A stretch of DNA of 64,000 bases from Hydrogenophaga sp. (GCF_030373245.1 NZ_JAUCZF010000002.1:485352-549351); one strand, 5' to 3'. Shown: positions 19,162-28,807, numbered from the stretch's first letter. Notes: generated by a model not told the origin, from the sequence alone. Numbers and translations are program-made.

Positions 19162-20004
19162 TTAAACCGCCACCGGCGCTTTGATCGCCGGGTGGTGTTC
19201 GTAGCCTTGCACTTCAAAATCCTCGTACTCGTAGTCGAAGATGGAAGCCGGGCGGCGCAAGATGCGCAGCGTGGGGTAGGCGAACGGCTGGCGGCTGAGC
19301 TGGAGCTCGACCTGCTCTTGGTGGTTGCTGTAGATGTGGCAGTCGCCACCGGTCCAGATGAAGTCGCCCACCTCCAGATCGCATTGCTGCGCCACCATGT
19401 GGGTGAGCAGCGCATAGCTGGCGATGTTGAACGGCACACCCAGAAAAATGTCGGCGCTTCGCTGGTAGAGCTGGCAGCTGAGCTTGCCGCGGCCGCCAGG
19501 CTCGGTGGCCGGGGCCACATAGAACTGGAAAAACGCGTGACAGGGCATGAGCGCCATCTTGGAGAGCTCGGCCACGTTCCAGGCACTGACGATGATGCGG
19601 CGCGAATCGGGATTGCTCTTGAGCGTGTGCATCACATCGGCGATCTGGTCGATGTGACCGCCGCCGGGCGTGGGCCAGCTGCGCCACTGCACGCCATAAA
19701 CCGGTCCCAGGTCACCGTCATCGCGCGCCCATTCGTCCCAGATGGTGCAACCGCGATCCTGCAGCCATTTCACATTGCTGTCGCCACGCAGAAACCACAG
19801 CAGTTCTACGATGATGGCCTTCAGAAAAACCTTCTTGGTCGTGACCAGCGGGAAACCTTCGCTCAGGTCAAAACGCATCTGGTGGCCAAAGACGCTGGTG
19901 GTGCCGGTACCGGTGCGATCGGTCTTTTGCACGCCGGTCGTGTAGACGTGGCGCATGAAGTCTTCGTATTGCGATCGGACAGGGCGGGCGGCGGAAGCGG
20001 TCAT
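19162..20004 (-). CDS. thyA: Thymidylate synthase
   Basis: ThyA methylates dUMP to dTMP with methylene-tetrahydrofolate. The product is 280 residues from the ATG at 20004, close to the usual 264-280. Motifs are [26 protein letters not shown], the catalytic C155 in [29 protein letters not shown] and [19 protein letters not shown] longer frame upstream of 20004 looks like non-coding Pro/Arg-rich sequence. It heads a run with the EamA gene, folA and xthA. Confidence 0.97.
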   Translation of the reverse strand: MTASAARPVRSQYEDFMRHVYTTGVQKTDRTGTGTTSVFGHQMRFDLSEGFPLVTTKKVFLKAIIVELLWFLRGDSNVKWLQDRGCTIWDEWARDDGDLGPVYGVQWRSWPTPGGGHIDQIADVMHTLKSNPDSRRIIVSAWNVAELSKMALMPCHAFFQFYVAPATEPGGRGKLSCQLYQRSADIFLGVPFNIASYALLTHMVAQQCDLEVGDFIWTGGDCHIYSNHQEQVELQLSRQPFAYPTLRILRRPASIFDYEYEDFEVQGYEHHPAIKAPVAV

Positions 20005-20129
20005 GTGGCGAAGGAGTTCAGCGGGCAATCCCCGATTGTGCACGGGCATCGCGGGAGCCTGTTGGCGCGGCTGCCGAGGCGGCAGATCGTCGCGGCGCCT
20101 GTGCGGCCCGAACCCACCATTTGTCCGGC

Positions 20130-21080
20130 TCAAGTCCTGGGTTTGGTCTCGGCCTTGAGCATCGGCGAGGGATCGGAGATGCGTTGATCAAAGGGGTGCG
20201 TGGGGTGGGCAAACACCTCGCGGATGCGCTTGACGTAGCCGCGCGTCTCTGGATAGGGAGGAATGCCGCCAAAGCGGTCCACCGCGCCTTCCCCAGCGTT
20301 GTAAGCGGCGACAGCCAGGTCCACATCGCCCTGGAAATACGCCAGCAGCCAGCGCAGGTAGGCCATGCCGCCGCGGATGTTTTGCTCCGGGTCGAATGGT
20401 TGGGTGACCCGGAAACGCGCCGCCGTCTCGGGGATCAGCTGCATAAGTCCTTGCGCGTTTTTGGTCGATACGGCTTGTGGATCGAAGTTCGACTCGGCCC
20501 GGATCAGGGCCACGGCCAGTCCTGGGTGGATGCCATATTCGGGCGCGAGCTTTTGCACGATGGCCAGGATCTTGCGCCGCTCCGCACTGTCGATCAAGGC
20601 CCGGTAGCGGTTGTCCAGTGCCACGCGCTCAGCGGCTTCCTGCGCTGCGAGGCGGGCTGCTTCGATGGCGGCGCGCTCGCGCGCCAGCTGTTCGGCTTGC
20701 GCGAGTTCGGCGTGGACTATGCAGGGCGGCTTGGTGGCTCGGGTCCCGACCAGGGTCAGCATGTTGCGCGAAGGTTCGTCGCCTTGATCAGCCGCCAGGC
20801 GGAACAGGTAGGAAGCATGGGCGTCGTCACGCGGCACACCACGGCCCATGGCGTATATCCAGCCCAGGTGATAGCGCGCCGCAGCGTCGCCCGCCATGGC
20901 TGCTTTGCAGTACAGGCTGATGGCGACGTCCAGGTTGCGCGCGACACCCGAGCCATGCTCCAGCGCCCGGGCCTGCTCGCGCCACTGCGCAGCGGCGTCG
21001 CTGCTCACAGTGGCCTGCGCCGGCCAGACCGCGATCAGCGGCAGGCAGGTCAGCAAGTTGAGAGCGGAGCGCAGGATCAT
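20130..21080 (-). CDS. Lytic transglycosylase (SLT domain) with Sel1-like region
   Basis: A 316-residue exported protein that probably cleaves peptidoglycan glycan strands in the periplasm. The signal peptide covers residues 1-23 (cleavage near AQA-TV). Residues about 48-105 form Sel1/TPR-like helices ([19 protein letters not shown]). A charged Ala-rich coiled segment follows (125-155). The SLT domain (about 170-290) has the catalytic E196 in [11 protein letters not shown], then [15 protein letters not shown] and [11 protein letters not shown]. The start overlaps the stop of the FAD oxidoreductase gene as ATGA. Confidence 0.9.
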   Translation of the reverse strand: MILRSALNLLTCLPLIAVWPAQATVSSDAAAQWREQARALEHGSGVARNLDVAISLYCKAAMAGDAAARYHLGWIYAMGRGVPRDDAHASYLFRLAADQGDEPSRNMLTLVGTRATKPPCIVHAELAQAEQLARERAAIEAARLAAQEAAERVALDNRYRALIDSAERRKILAIVQKLAPEYGIHPGLAVALIRAESNFDPQAVSTKNAQGLMQLIPETAARFRVTQPFDPEQNIRGGMAYLRWLLAYFQGDVDLAVAAYNAGEGAVDRFGGIPPYPETRGYVKRIREVFAHPTHPFDQRISDPSPMLKAETKPRT

Positions 21081-22504
21081 GGGGTCAGCACACGGCCAGG
21101 GTTCATGGTGTTTTTAGGGTCCAGTGCCTGTTTGATGGCTCGCATTAGGCCCAGGGCGACCGGGTCCTTGTACAGCGGCAGTTTCCCCGCCTTGAGGCTC
21201 CCGATGCCGTGCTCGGCGCTGATACTTCCATCGTACTTCGCCACCGCGTCAAACACCAGTTTGTTCACCCGTTCTTCCTCCGTCTGGAGGAAGGCGCTGC
21301 CGTCTGCCTCGGCGGGGGCCTGCACGTTGTAGTGCAGGTTGCCATCCCCCAGGTGCCCGAAGTTCACCAGCCGCACACCGGGAATTTCGCGCTGCAGCAG
21401 CGCGTCGGTCTCGGCACAGAAAGCCGGGATGCGCGAGACTGGGATGCTGATGTCGTGCTTGATGTTCAGGCCCTCCTGGGCCTGGGCCAGCGGGATGCTT
21501 TCGCGGATATGCCAGAGCTGTTGCGCCTGCGACAGGCTTTCGGCCACCACGGCGTCCGTCACGCAACCCTGCATGAGCGCGGCTTCCAGCAGGCCCTCGA
21601 AGCGCAGGCGCGCATGTGTTTCCGACTCGCTGTCGCTGTTCTCCAGGAGAACGCCATACGGAGCCGACTGCCAGAAAGGCACCCGCAATTGAGGCATGTG
21701 TCGGGCCACCAGTTCCAGTGCGAACTGCCCCATGACCTCAAAGCCGGTGAGTCCGGCGCCCAGATGCTGGTGCGCCAGCCCAAGCAACTGCACCGCGGCG
21801 TCGAGTGACGGCACGGCCGCCCACGCGGTGAGCCGCGCGGCCGGCCGCGGATAGAGCTTGAGCGTGGCCGCGGTGATGACGCCCAGCGTGCCTTCGCTGC
21901 CGATGAACAGGTCGCGGAGGTCGTAGCCGGTGTTGTCCTTGCGCAGCCCGGACAGGCCTTGCCAGACCTCACCTTGTGCGGTCACCACCTCCAGGCCGAG
22001 GCACAGGTCGCGCGCATTGCCGTAGCGCAACACCTGCGTGCCGCCGGCGTTGGTGGCCAGGTTGCCGCCGATGGTGCAACTGCCTTCGGCGGCCAGGCTG
22101 AGCGGAAACAGCAGGCTGGCTTGTTCCGCCGCCTGCTGGAGCTGTTGCAGCACGCAGCCGGCCTCCACTGTCACGGTGAGGTTGGCTGTATCCAGTGAGC
22201 GCACCCGGTTCATGCGGCTGAGGCTCAGCACCACTTGCGAGCCACTGCCATCGGGTACCGAGCCAACCACCAGGCCGGTGTTGCCGCCCTGCGGCACCAG
22301 CGACACACCGCCCGCCGCGCAGGCCCGGACCACCGCTGCGACTTCTTCTGTTCGGCCGGGACGCACCACGGCCAGCGCACGGCCGTGAGCCCGTCCGCGC
22401 CAGTCGCGCTCCCAGGCGCTCAGATCTGCAGTCGGATCTTCGTGGGTGAGCACCTGGCCAGTGCCCACGGCCGCGCGCAGTGCCGCCAGCAGATCGGCGC
22501 TCAT
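21077..22504 (-). CDS. FAD-binding oxidoreductase, GlcD / D-2-hydroxyacid dehydrogenase type
   Basis: A 475-residue flavoenzyme of the VAO/GlcD family that oxidises a D-2-hydroxy acid such as D-lactate, glycolate or D-2-hydroxyglutarate. The FAD-binding PCMH domain (about residues 40-220) shows VVPQGGNTGL-like text (VSLVPQGGNTGLVVGS), AEGSCTIGGNLATNAGG and FIGSEGTLGVIT. The C-terminal FAD-oxidase domain has NFGHLGDGNLHYNV and SAEHGIGSLK, the metal-binding and catalytic motifs of D-2-hydroxyglutarate dehydrogenases. Start at 22504 overlaps the end of the DUF2069 gene as ATGA. The exact substrate is not determined by sequence. Confidence 0.88.
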   Translation of the reverse strand: MSADLLAALRAAVGTGQVLTHEDPTADLSAWERDWRGRAHGRALAVVRPGRTEEVAAVVRACAAGGVSLVPQGGNTGLVVGSVPDGSGSQVVLSLSRMNRVRSLDTANLTVTVEAGCVLQQLQQAAEQASLLFPLSLAAEGSCTIGGNLATNAGGTQVLRYGNARDLCLGLEVVTAQGEVWQGLSGLRKDNTGYDLRDLFIGSEGTLGVITAATLKLYPRPAARLTAWAAVPSLDAAVQLLGLAHQHLGAGLTGFEVMGQFALELVARHMPQLRVPFWQSAPYGVLLENSDSESETHARLRFEGLLEAALMQGCVTDAVVAESLSQAQQLWHIRESIPLAQAQEGLNIKHDISIPVSRIPAFCAETDALLQREIPGVRLVNFGHLGDGNLHYNVQAPAEADGSAFLQTEEERVNKLVFDAVAKYDGSISAEHGIGSLKAGKLPLYKDPVALGLMRAIKQALDPKNTMNPGRVLTP

Positions 22505-22959
22505 GATTGGGCAGGCGGCACCGGGTCCGACGCGGCACCGATCTCGGCCGCGTGGCGCAACTTGTCGGCCTCCACCGCGTCTTTGCCCGCCGCGCGCAGA
22601 CGCAGGCGCACGTGCATCGAGCAAGCCACGAAGAGCGCTACACACAGCAGCACCTGCAACGCGGCAAGCACCGCGGACAAGCCCGTGTCACTGGAGGCGC
22701 GCACCGCGCCTTCGGTGAAGTAGATCCAGATCAGCAGACTGAGCCAGCGGTAGGTGTACATGCGGTTCTTCAGCAGGCCGGCCAGCGGCAGAAAAAGAGG
22801 CAGTACTTTGATCGCCAGCCAGGAGCCGCCGGGTCGCAGCGGCGCCAGCCAGAGCTCCCAGGCCAGGCCGAGCACGATGAGCGCCAGCAGGCTGCCCACG
22901 GCCAGCGTGCGGGTCCAGCCGACGTCGGTGGGGGTGGCAGGGGGAAGTGATGTGGCCAT
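22501..22959 (-). CDS. DUF2069 membrane protein
   Basis: A 152-residue inner-membrane protein of the DUF2069 family, function unknown. Four hydrophobic segments lie at about residues 18-38, 47-63, 70-88 and 92-112. LPLFLPLAGLLKNRMYTYRW and IYFTEGAVRA are the conserved DUF2069 features. The C-terminal tail is charged. ATG 22959 is chosen because upstream frame content is Arg/Pro-rich shadow. It is translationally coupled to the downstream FAD oxidoreductase gene and diverges from yihY. Confidence 0.85.
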   Translation of the reverse strand: MATSLPPATPTDVGWTRTLAVGSLLALIVLGLAWELWLAPLRPGGSWLAIKVLPLFLPLAGLLKNRMYTYRWLSLLIWIYFTEGAVRASSDTGLSAVLAALQVLLCVALFVACSMHVRLRLRAAGKDAVEADKLRHAAEIGAASDPVPPAQS

Positions 22960-23085
22960 GGTGCGAAACGAGGGGCGGGAGGGGGCCGAGCAATGGCCGG
23001 CTTTTGGGTCGATGCGGCGCTGGCGATGGGTGCCTGACCGGCGAGGTGTCGCGGTGCAGAGCGACAGTTCTGGGATGATACCGGG

Positions 23086-24378
23086 ATGACCCTGATCGAA
23101 CGCCGGAAGCAACTGGAAACCCTGTTGCGAACCCTGTGGCACGACACGCTGAATTTTCCGTGGCGGAACACGGCCGTGACGCTGCGCGAACGTTTTCGGG
23201 AAGACCGGCTGGGGGTGACCGCCAGCAGCCTCACCTTCACCACCACCATTTCGCTGGTGCCGCTGTTCACGGTGGCGCTGGCGATTTTCAGCGCTTTTCC
23301 CATGTTCGCGCGGTTGCAGGCCAACCTGCAGCGCTGGCTGGTGGCCAGCCTGGTGCCAGAGAACATCGCCAAACAGGTGCTGAGTTACCTCAACCAGTTC
23401 GCGGCCAAGGCCGGGGAGATGGGTTGGGCTGGCGCGCTGGCGCTGCTGATCACCGCGCTGGCGCTCATTCTGACCATCGACCGCAAGCTCAACGACATCT
23501 GGCGCGTGCGCGAAAGCCGGCCGCTAACCCAGCGCGTGCTGGTGTACTGGGCCGTGCTCACGCTGGGACCGCTGTTTCTGGCAGGCAGCCTATCGGTGAC
23601 CTCCTACGCACTGTCTGCGTCCTCCGGACTGGTCAAGGCATTGCCAAGCCAAGTGAAATTCTTGCTGGATACGCTGCAATTTGCGCTCATGGCCAGTGGC
23701 GTGGCTGCGCTGTATCGATACGTGCCCAACACCCGAGTGCGCTGGTCGCACGCGCTGCTCGGTGGTCTGTTCGTGGCCAGTGGTCTGGAGCTGGCCAAGA
23801 AGCTGCTGGCCTGGTACCTGTCCACCGTACCCACCTATTCGGTGGTGTACGGCACTTTCGCCAGCGTGCCGATCCTTCTGGTTTGGATTTACCTGGCCTG
23901 GGTGATCGTGCTGCTGGGCGCAGTGGTCGCGGCCTATCTGCCCAGCCTGCTCAGCGGCATCGCGCGGCGTGGTGACACGCCGGGCTGGAACTACCAGCTG
24001 GCGCTGGAGTTGGTGGATCAGTTGCACGCCGCGCGCTCGGCGGATGTGTCCGCTTCCCAGCCTGAAGCGCGCGGCGTGAGTCTGGAGCATTTGGCCCGCG
24101 CCCTGCGGGTCGATGGCCTGCAGCTGGAGGAGCCGCTGCGTGTTTTGCGCCAGCTCGACTGGGCAGGCTGTCTGGACGAAGAGCAAGCCCGCTGGGTGTT
24201 GCTGGTCGATCCGGCTGCCACGCCGCTGACCCCCCTGGTCGAGCGGCTGTTGCTCAAACGCGAGCCGCAGACCGAGGCCATGTGGCAGGCCAGCGGCTGG
24301 GACCAGCTCAGGCTGGCCCAGGCGCTGGGCATCGACCCCGCGGCGCGCGCGCAGGAAGCAGCGCCCCGCTCAGAGTGA
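23086..24378 (+). CDS. YihY/BrkB-family inner-membrane protein
   Basis: A 430-residue protein of the YihY (formerly RNase BN) family; the biochemical role is unsettled. Residues about 45-300 hold six membrane segments with ASSLTFTTTISLVPLFTVALA-type sequence at the start and YRYVPNTRVRWSHALLGGLFVA and YGTFASVPILLVWIYLAW later, all family hallmarks. The C-terminal 130 residues form a soluble winged-helix-like extension (SLEHLARALRVDGLQLEEPLR), longer than in E. coli YihY and common in betaproteobacterial members. Confidence 0.9.
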   Translation: MTLIERRKQLETLLRTLWHDTLNFPWRNTAVTLRERFREDRLGVTASSLTFTTTISLVPLFTVALAIFSAFPMFARLQANLQRWLVASLVPENIAKQVLSYLNQFAAKAGEMGWAGALALLITALALILTIDRKLNDIWRVRESRPLTQRVLVYWAVLTLGPLFLAGSLSVTSYALSASSGLVKALPSQVKFLLDTLQFALMASGVAALYRYVPNTRVRWSHALLGGLFVASGLELAKKLLAWYLSTVPTYSVVYGTFASVPILLVWIYLAWVIVLLGAVVAAYLPSLLSGIARRGDTPGWNYQLALELVDQLHAARSADVSASQPEARGVSLEHLARALRVDGLQLEEPLRVLRQLDWAGCLDEEQARWVLLVDPAATPLTPLVERLLLKREPQTEAMWQASGWDQLRLAQALGIDPAARAQEAAPRSE

Positions 24379-24702
24379 GACCTTGCCCAGCCACATGTCC
24401 CTGTACATGACCCAGTCGCCCACGAAGCTGTAAAGCGGGCGTTTGAAGCTGGCAGGCTTGTTCTTCTCGAATACGAAGTGACCGACCCAGGCGCAGGCGT
24501 AGCCGGCCAGCAGCCCATAGAGCAGATAAAGCGGTTGGCCGGTCCAGATCAGAAGGCCCAGGCACAACAGGCCCAGCGAGCTGCCCAGGAAATGCATGCG
24601 GCGGCAGTTGCGGTCTCTGTGTTCACCCAGGTAGAAGGGATAAAACTCGGCGAAGGTCCGGAACTGGCTGGCGTCGTTGACGGGTACCTTGCTTGGGTTC
24701 AT
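24370..24702 (-). CDS. Mpo1-like (DUF962) protein
   Basis: A 110-residue membrane protein of the DUF962/Mpo1 family. Yeast Mpo1 is an iron-dependent dioxygenase acting on 2-hydroxy fatty acids; the activity of short bacterial members is not established. Visible are FAEFYPFYLGEHRDRNCRRMH with the conserved His residues, two hydrophobic segments (about 37-60, 62-78) and GHFVFEKNKPASFKRPLYSFVGD. It ends inside the tail of yihY (nine-base convergent overlap) and lies 43 bases downstream of the P450 gene in the same direction. Confidence 0.85.
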   Translation of the reverse strand: MNPSKVPVNDASQFRTFAEFYPFYLGEHRDRNCRRMHFLGSSLGLLCLGLLIWTGQPLYLLYGLLAGYACAWVGHFVFEKNKPASFKRPLYSFVGDWVMYRDMWLGKVSL

Positions 24703-24745
24703 GGCGGTTTCCTTGTGGATGAGTTCAGTCTGCTGTCGACAGAGC

Positions 24746-26041
24746 CTAGAAGCAGGCAAACGGCGCGCGCAAAAAACCGCGAAAGCGCGCGCGGCCGCCG
24801 CGCAAGGGAACCGCGGTCAGGCGGTAGCTGGGGAAGCGTTGCAGGAAGCGGCCGACGGCGATGCGACCTTCCAGCCGCGCCAGGCTCAGGCCGGCGCACT
24901 GGTGGATGCCGAAGCCAAACGCCAGGTGCTTGTTGTTGGCGCGGTCCAGTCTCAGTTCACCCGGTTGATCAAACACCGCCGGGTCGCGGTTGGCCGCGCC
25001 GATGCCCAGCGTGACCAGCGCGCCTGCGGGTAGGTCCACGTCGCCGATCCGGCAGGATCTGAGCGCGCGCCGGTTGCCGAGCTGGTTGGATGACTCAAAG
25101 CGCAGGAACTCGTCCACCGCCAGCGTGAGCAGCGCCTCTTGCGCCGCGGCGTCGCGGGCACTCGGCTGTAGCGCGCTGGTCAAGGCGATGCGCTGGGCGG
25201 GATGCTCCTGCAGGCAGATCAGCGCATTGCCGATCAGGTTGGTCGTGGTCTCGTGGCCCGCGTTGAGCAGGAAGATGCAGTTTTGCAGCAGCTCGATTTC
25301 GCTCAGGCGCTCGCCATCAACCTCGCCCTGGATCAGGCGCGTGAGCACGTCGCGCTCGGGGTCGCCCGGGGCGCTCCGCCGCGCGGCCACCAGCGTGCGC
25401 AGGTAGGCCAGCATCTCGGTCACGCTGCGGTTGCCCGCCGCATGCTGCTCCGGCGTGGGCACCGGTTCGAGCGCGCCCAGGATGGCCAGCGACCAGTCGC
25501 GCAGCGGGCCACGGTCGGCGTGCGGCACGTTCAGCAGGTTGCCGATAATGTCCACCGGAATGGCGGATGCGAAATCTTCGATCAGGTCGCCGCCGCCCTG
25601 GGCTTCGATGCGGTCGAGCAGCTGGTCGACCAACGCGATCAGGCCCGGTTCCATGTCGGCGATGGCGCGCCGCGTGAGGGCTCCCATGATGAGCTTGCGC
25701 ACCCGCGTGTGCAGCGGCGGGTCGTTGAACACCAGGCTGGTGGTGTGGTGCTCGTACAGCGGTGAACCGACCCCGTACTTCGGTGCGAATTCGACGTGCT
25801 TGTCCGAACTGAACACGGCCGCGTCGCGGTATACCGCCATGAGGTCGGCGTGGCGCGTGAGGAAGAGCGAGCCGTCGGGCATGCGACGCACCGGCTCGGC
25901 CTCGCGCAGGGCGGCGTACACCGGGTAGGGGTTGGCCAGGAAGTCGGCGGGCAGGGCGCGCAGGTCGAACGCTGCGGCAATCTCGCGAGCGCGGTCCGCG
26001 CCCATGGGTGGGGTGATGGCAGCCGCTGAGACGGCGTTCAT
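24746..26041 (-). CDS. Cytochrome P450
   Basis: A 431-residue soluble bacterial class I-type P450, a haem monooxygenase needing an external ferredoxin/reductase. The I-helix oxygen-activation motif is LNAGHETTTN (about residue 248-257). The ExxR region is EFLRFESSNQLGNR with the Glu and Arg in expected positions. The haem-binding motif is FGFGIHQCAGLSLARLEG with C382 as thiolate ligand. Early motif HTRVRKLIMGALT fits the C helix. Substrate unknown. The ATG overlaps the stop of the upstream alpha/beta hydrolase gene as ATGA, so both proteins are co-translated. No ferredoxin gene is nearby. Confidence 0.93.
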   Translation of the reverse strand: MNAVSAAAITPPMGADRAREIAAAFDLRALPADFLANPYPVYAALREAEPVRRMPDGSLFLTRHADLMAVYRDAAVFSSDKHVEFAPKYGVGSPLYEHHTTSLVFNDPPLHTRVRKLIMGALTRRAIADMEPGLIALVDQLLDRIEAQGGGDLIEDFASAIPVDIIGNLLNVPHADRGPLRDWSLAILGALEPVPTPEQHAAGNRSVTEMLAYLRTLVAARRSAPGDPERDVLTRLIQGEVDGERLSEIELLQNCIFLLNAGHETTTNLIGNALICLQEHPAQRIALTSALQPSARDAAAQEALLTLAVDEFLRFESSNQLGNRRALRSCRIGDVDLPAGALVTLGIGAANRDPAVFDQPGELRLDRANNKHLAFGFGIHQCAGLSLARLEGRIAVGRFLQRFPSYRLTAVPLRGGRARFRGFLRAPFACF

Positions 26042-26856
26042 GTGCGCAAGAAATCGCGGATCGCCAACAGAACCGGATCCGGGGCTTCTGTCATTTCGTA
26101 ATGGCCGACCGGCAGCGTGACCACCTGCGCCGTCTTGCCCGCTGCCTTGGCCGCCTTGATCAGGCTCTGCGCTGCTCTGGGCTGTGTCATCTGGTCCAGT
26201 CCGCCGAGCAGGAACAGCACCGGGCAGGTGAGCGCTGCCATGGCCACCTCGCCACCGGCATAGCTGTCGCAGGCGACGAAGCCGCGGTGGAACACGTTGA
26301 CAGTCGGGTTGCTGCGCAGCACGCGCCGGTTGAGGGCGATGCTGCTGCCGAAGACCCAGGTGCCGGGGCCGTGTGCCGAAGGAGGCGCGGCCAGGGTGCT
26401 TCGGCTGAAGACGTTGATCATCTGGATGCCCTTCTCGGGGTCGTTCAGGGCGGCATCGAGCAGCACCGCCGAGACCTTCATCGGAAAGGCCGTTCCGACC
26501 AGCACCGCGTGCGTGACGCGGTCTTTCAGCCGGGCCGCGGCTTCCAGGGTGATCAGCGAACCCCAACTGTGACCGACGAGCGCGGCCCGCTGCACGCCTG
26601 CCGCGTCCATCAAGGCGCTGATGAAGTCGGCCCCTTCTTCGACCGATGACGGCGCATCACCTGCGCTTCTGCAATGCCCAGGCAGGTCCACCGCCAGCAC
26701 GTTCCAGCCGTGGTTGGCCATGTAGCGGCTCTGCAGGATCCAGACGCTGTGATCAAACAGCACGCCGTGGATGAAGATCACGGTGGGCTTGGCGCTATCA
26801 AAGGCCTTGCCGCCGGTGTAGCAATAGGTCTTGGCGCCGTTGACTTGCAGGTACAT
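26038..26856 (-). CDS. Alpha/beta hydrolase
   Basis: A 272-residue alpha/beta-fold hydrolase. The oxyanion motif is FIHGVLFDH (residues 28-36). The nucleophile elbow is GHSWGS with S97. An acidic residue follows in LLGGLDQMT and the catalytic His is in GHYEM near residue 250. There is no signal peptide. The substrate is unknown: an ester, lactone or C-C bond are all possible. It lies two bases downstream of metY and overlaps the P450 start, indicating one operon metY-hydrolase-P450. Confidence 0.9.
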   Translation of the reverse strand: MYLQVNGAKTYCYTGGKAFDSAKPTVIFIHGVLFDHSVWILQSRYMANHGWNVLAVDLPGHCRSAGDAPSSVEEGADFISALMDAAGVQRAALVGHSWGSLITLEAAARLKDRVTHAVLVGTAFPMKVSAVLLDAALNDPEKGIQMINVFSRSTLAAPPSAHGPGTWVFGSSIALNRRVLRSNPTVNVFHRGFVACDSYAGGEVAMAALTCPVLFLLGGLDQMTQPRAAQSLIKAAKAAGKTAQVVTLPVGHYEMTEAPDPVLLAIRDFLRT

Positions 26857-26858
26857 GG

Positions 26859-28166
26859 TCAGGCCCCCGCTTTCTCGGCCGCTTTCAGCGCGCGCTTGAG
26901 ATCGTCGATCAGGTCGTCCGCATCCTCCAGCCCGATGGACAGGCGGATCGTGCCGGGGCCGATGCCGGCCCCGGCCAGCGCCTCGTCGGTCATGCGGAAA
27001 TGCGTGGTCGACGCTGGGTGGATCACCAGCGAGCGGCAGTCGCCCACGTTGGCCAGGTGGCTGAAGATTTTGAGTGCCTCGATGAAGGCCTTGCCCTGCT
27101 CGCGCGAACCCTTGATGTCGAAACTGAACACGGCGCCCGCGCCTTTTGCGCCGTGCTTCAGCAGCTTCTGCGCCAGCGCATGGCTGGGGTGCGATTCAAG
27201 CAGCGGGTGACCGACCCTGCCCACCAGCGGGTGGCTGGCGAGGAAGGCCACGACTTTCTCGGTATTGCTCATGTGGCGGTCCATGCGCAGCGACAGCGTC
27301 TCCAGCCCCTGCAGGATCAGCCAGGCGCTGTGCGGCGAGAGGCAGGCGCCGAAGTCGCGCAGGCCTTCGCGGCGCGCACGCAGGAGGAAGGCGCCCACGG
27401 TACTTTCTTCGCTGAAGGTCATGCCGTGGAAGCCGTCGTACGGCTCGGTCAGCTCGGGGAAATTGCCGCTGGCGTCCCAGTCGAAGCTGCCGGCATCGAC
27501 CACCACGCCGCCGATGACCGTACCATGGCCGGACAGGAACTTGGTGGCCGAGTGGTAGACCAGGTCGGCCCCGTGCTCGAACGGTTTGATCAGGTAGGGC
27601 GTGGTCAGCGTGCTGTCCACCAGCAGCGGCACTTTCGCCTCGTGCGCGATCTGCGCCACGGTCGGGATGTCGAGCACGTCCAGGCCCGGGTTGCCCACGG
27701 TCTCACCGAAGAACAGTTTGGTGTTCGGCCGCACGGCCGCTTTCCAGCCGTCGATGTCGCCCGGTTTCACAAAGGTGGTTTCGATGCCGAAGCGGCGCAG
27801 CGTGTAGTGCAGCAGGTTCTGGCTGCCGCCATAGAGCGCCGTGCTGGCGACGATGTGCGAGCCCGCGCCCATGAGCGTGGCGATCGAGAGGTGCAGCGCG
27901 GCCTGGCCGCTGGCGACCGAGATGGCACCGATGCCACCTTCGAGCGCCGCCATGCGCTGCTCGAACACCGCGTTGGTCGGGTTGCTGATGCGGCTGTACA
28001 CATGGCCGGTGCGCTCCAGGTTGAAGAGCGCGGCGGCGTGATCGGTGGACTCGAAGACGAAGGAGGTGGTCAGGTGGATCGGTACTGCGCGCGCGCCGGT
28101 GGCGTCGGGCGTGGCGCCAGCGTGCAGGGCCAGCGTGTCGAAGCCGGGGTCGGAATAGCCGGGCAT
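26859..28166 (-). CDS. metY: O-acetylhomoserine sulfhydrylase (MetY-type)
   Basis: This PLP enzyme uses sulfide with O-acetylhomoserine to form homocysteine in methionine synthesis. The product is 435 residues, the usual length for the MetY branch of the Cys/Met-metabolism PLP family (MetB/MetZ are near 390). The PLP lysine is K209 in YHSATKFLSGHG. Other motifs are YSRISNPTNAVFEQR, ASTALYGGSQNLL and the C-terminal DVGDCRSL-like NVGDCRSLVIHPASTTH. It is the first gene of a run with the hydrolase and P450. No SAM riboswitch or MET box could be defended upstream. Confidence 0.93.
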   Translation of the reverse strand: MPGYSDPGFDTLALHAGATPDATGARAVPIHLTTSFVFESTDHAAALFNLERTGHVYSRISNPTNAVFEQRMAALEGGIGAISVASGQAALHLSIATLMGAGSHIVASTALYGGSQNLLHYTLRRFGIETTFVKPGDIDGWKAAVRPNTKLFFGETVGNPGLDVLDIPTVAQIAHEAKVPLLVDSTLTTPYLIKPFEHGADLVYHSATKFLSGHGTVIGGVVVDAGSFDWDASGNFPELTEPYDGFHGMTFSEESTVGAFLLRARREGLRDFGACLSPHSAWLILQGLETLSLRMDRHMSNTEKVVAFLASHPLVGRVGHPLLESHPSHALAQKLLKHGAKGAGAVFSFDIKGSREQGKAFIEALKIFSHLANVGDCRSLVIHPASTTHFRMTDEALAGAGIGPGTIRLSIGLEDADDLIDDLKRALKAAEKAGA

Positions 28167-28293
28167 GGGGGTGTCTCCTGGGGCGGATCGTGTTTTCAGC
28201 GGCTTGCAGCCGGCGGGATTGGGGATTATTGTGGGCTATATTCCTTCGCAAGCCAGCCCGACTGGCGACAGCAGCACACCGAGGAGAACAGCC

Positions 28294-28761
28294 ATGCGAG
28301 TCAGCGACATCCTGCGCGTCAAAGGCGGAACGCTCTACACCTGCCACCCCAACGACGCCCTGAGCCAGGCGGTGGACACCATGGCCGGCTACGACATCGG
28401 CTCGCTCGCGGTCATGGAGCATGGCGAGCTGGTGGGCATGCTCACCTTCCGCGAACTCATCCACACCCTGTCGCAAAACGGTGGCACCGTGGGCAACAAG
28501 ACGGTGCGCGCGGTGATGGATGACCACCCGATCAGTTGCACCCCTTCGACCGAGCTCGACGAGGTTCGCCCGCTCATGCTGGAGCGCCACACCCGCTACA
28601 TGCCGGTGATGGACAACCGCATGCTCATGGGTGTGATCAGTTTTTACGACGTGGCGCGCGCCGTGGTCGACAGCCAGAACTTCGAGAACAAGATGCTCAA
28701 GGCGTATATCCGCGACTGGCCGGAGGAAGAAACCGGCAAGAACGAGCCGAACTTCCCCTGA
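28294..28761 (+). CDS. Tandem CBS-domain protein
   Basis: A 155-residue protein made of two CBS motifs (about residues 8-62 and 75-135), which form one Bateman module that binds adenosyl ligands. Visible are ALSQAVDTMAGYDIGSLAVME, VGMLTFRELIHTL, HPISCTPSTELDEVRPLM and MPVMDNRMLMGVISFYDVA. No other domain is attached, so it is a stand-alone CBS pair whose partner is unknown. ATG 28294 follows GAGGAG. A strong terminator follows the gene. Confidence 0.92.
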   Translation: MRVSDILRVKGGTLYTCHPNDALSQAVDTMAGYDIGSLAVMEHGELVGMLTFRELIHTLSQNGGTVGNKTVRAVMDDHPISCTPSTELDEVRPLMLERHTRYMPVMDNRMLMGVISFYDVARAVVDSQNFENKMLKAYIRDWPEEETGKNEPNFP

Positions 28762-28780
28762 ACGCTCCCCGCCTTCAGGC

Positions 28781-28807
28781 AAAACGCCCCGCAAGCCGGG
28801 GCGTTTT
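28781..28807 (+). terminator. Rho-independent terminator after the CBS gene
   Basis: Stem AAAACGCCCCG/CGGGGCGTTTT with a five-base loop, 20 bases after the CBS stop. The A and T flanks could make it work for phaZ from the other strand too. Confidence 0.88.

Noticed and set aside
19029..19586. Upstream extension of the EamA transporter frame into thyA
   Set aside because: It would overlap thyA on the same strand in another frame; content is Arg/Pro/Ser-rich and the natural start is ATG 19028.
28167..28293. Possible SAM-sensing riboswitch upstream of metY
   Set aside because: Looked for SAM-II and SAH cores on the minus strand and found no defensible match.
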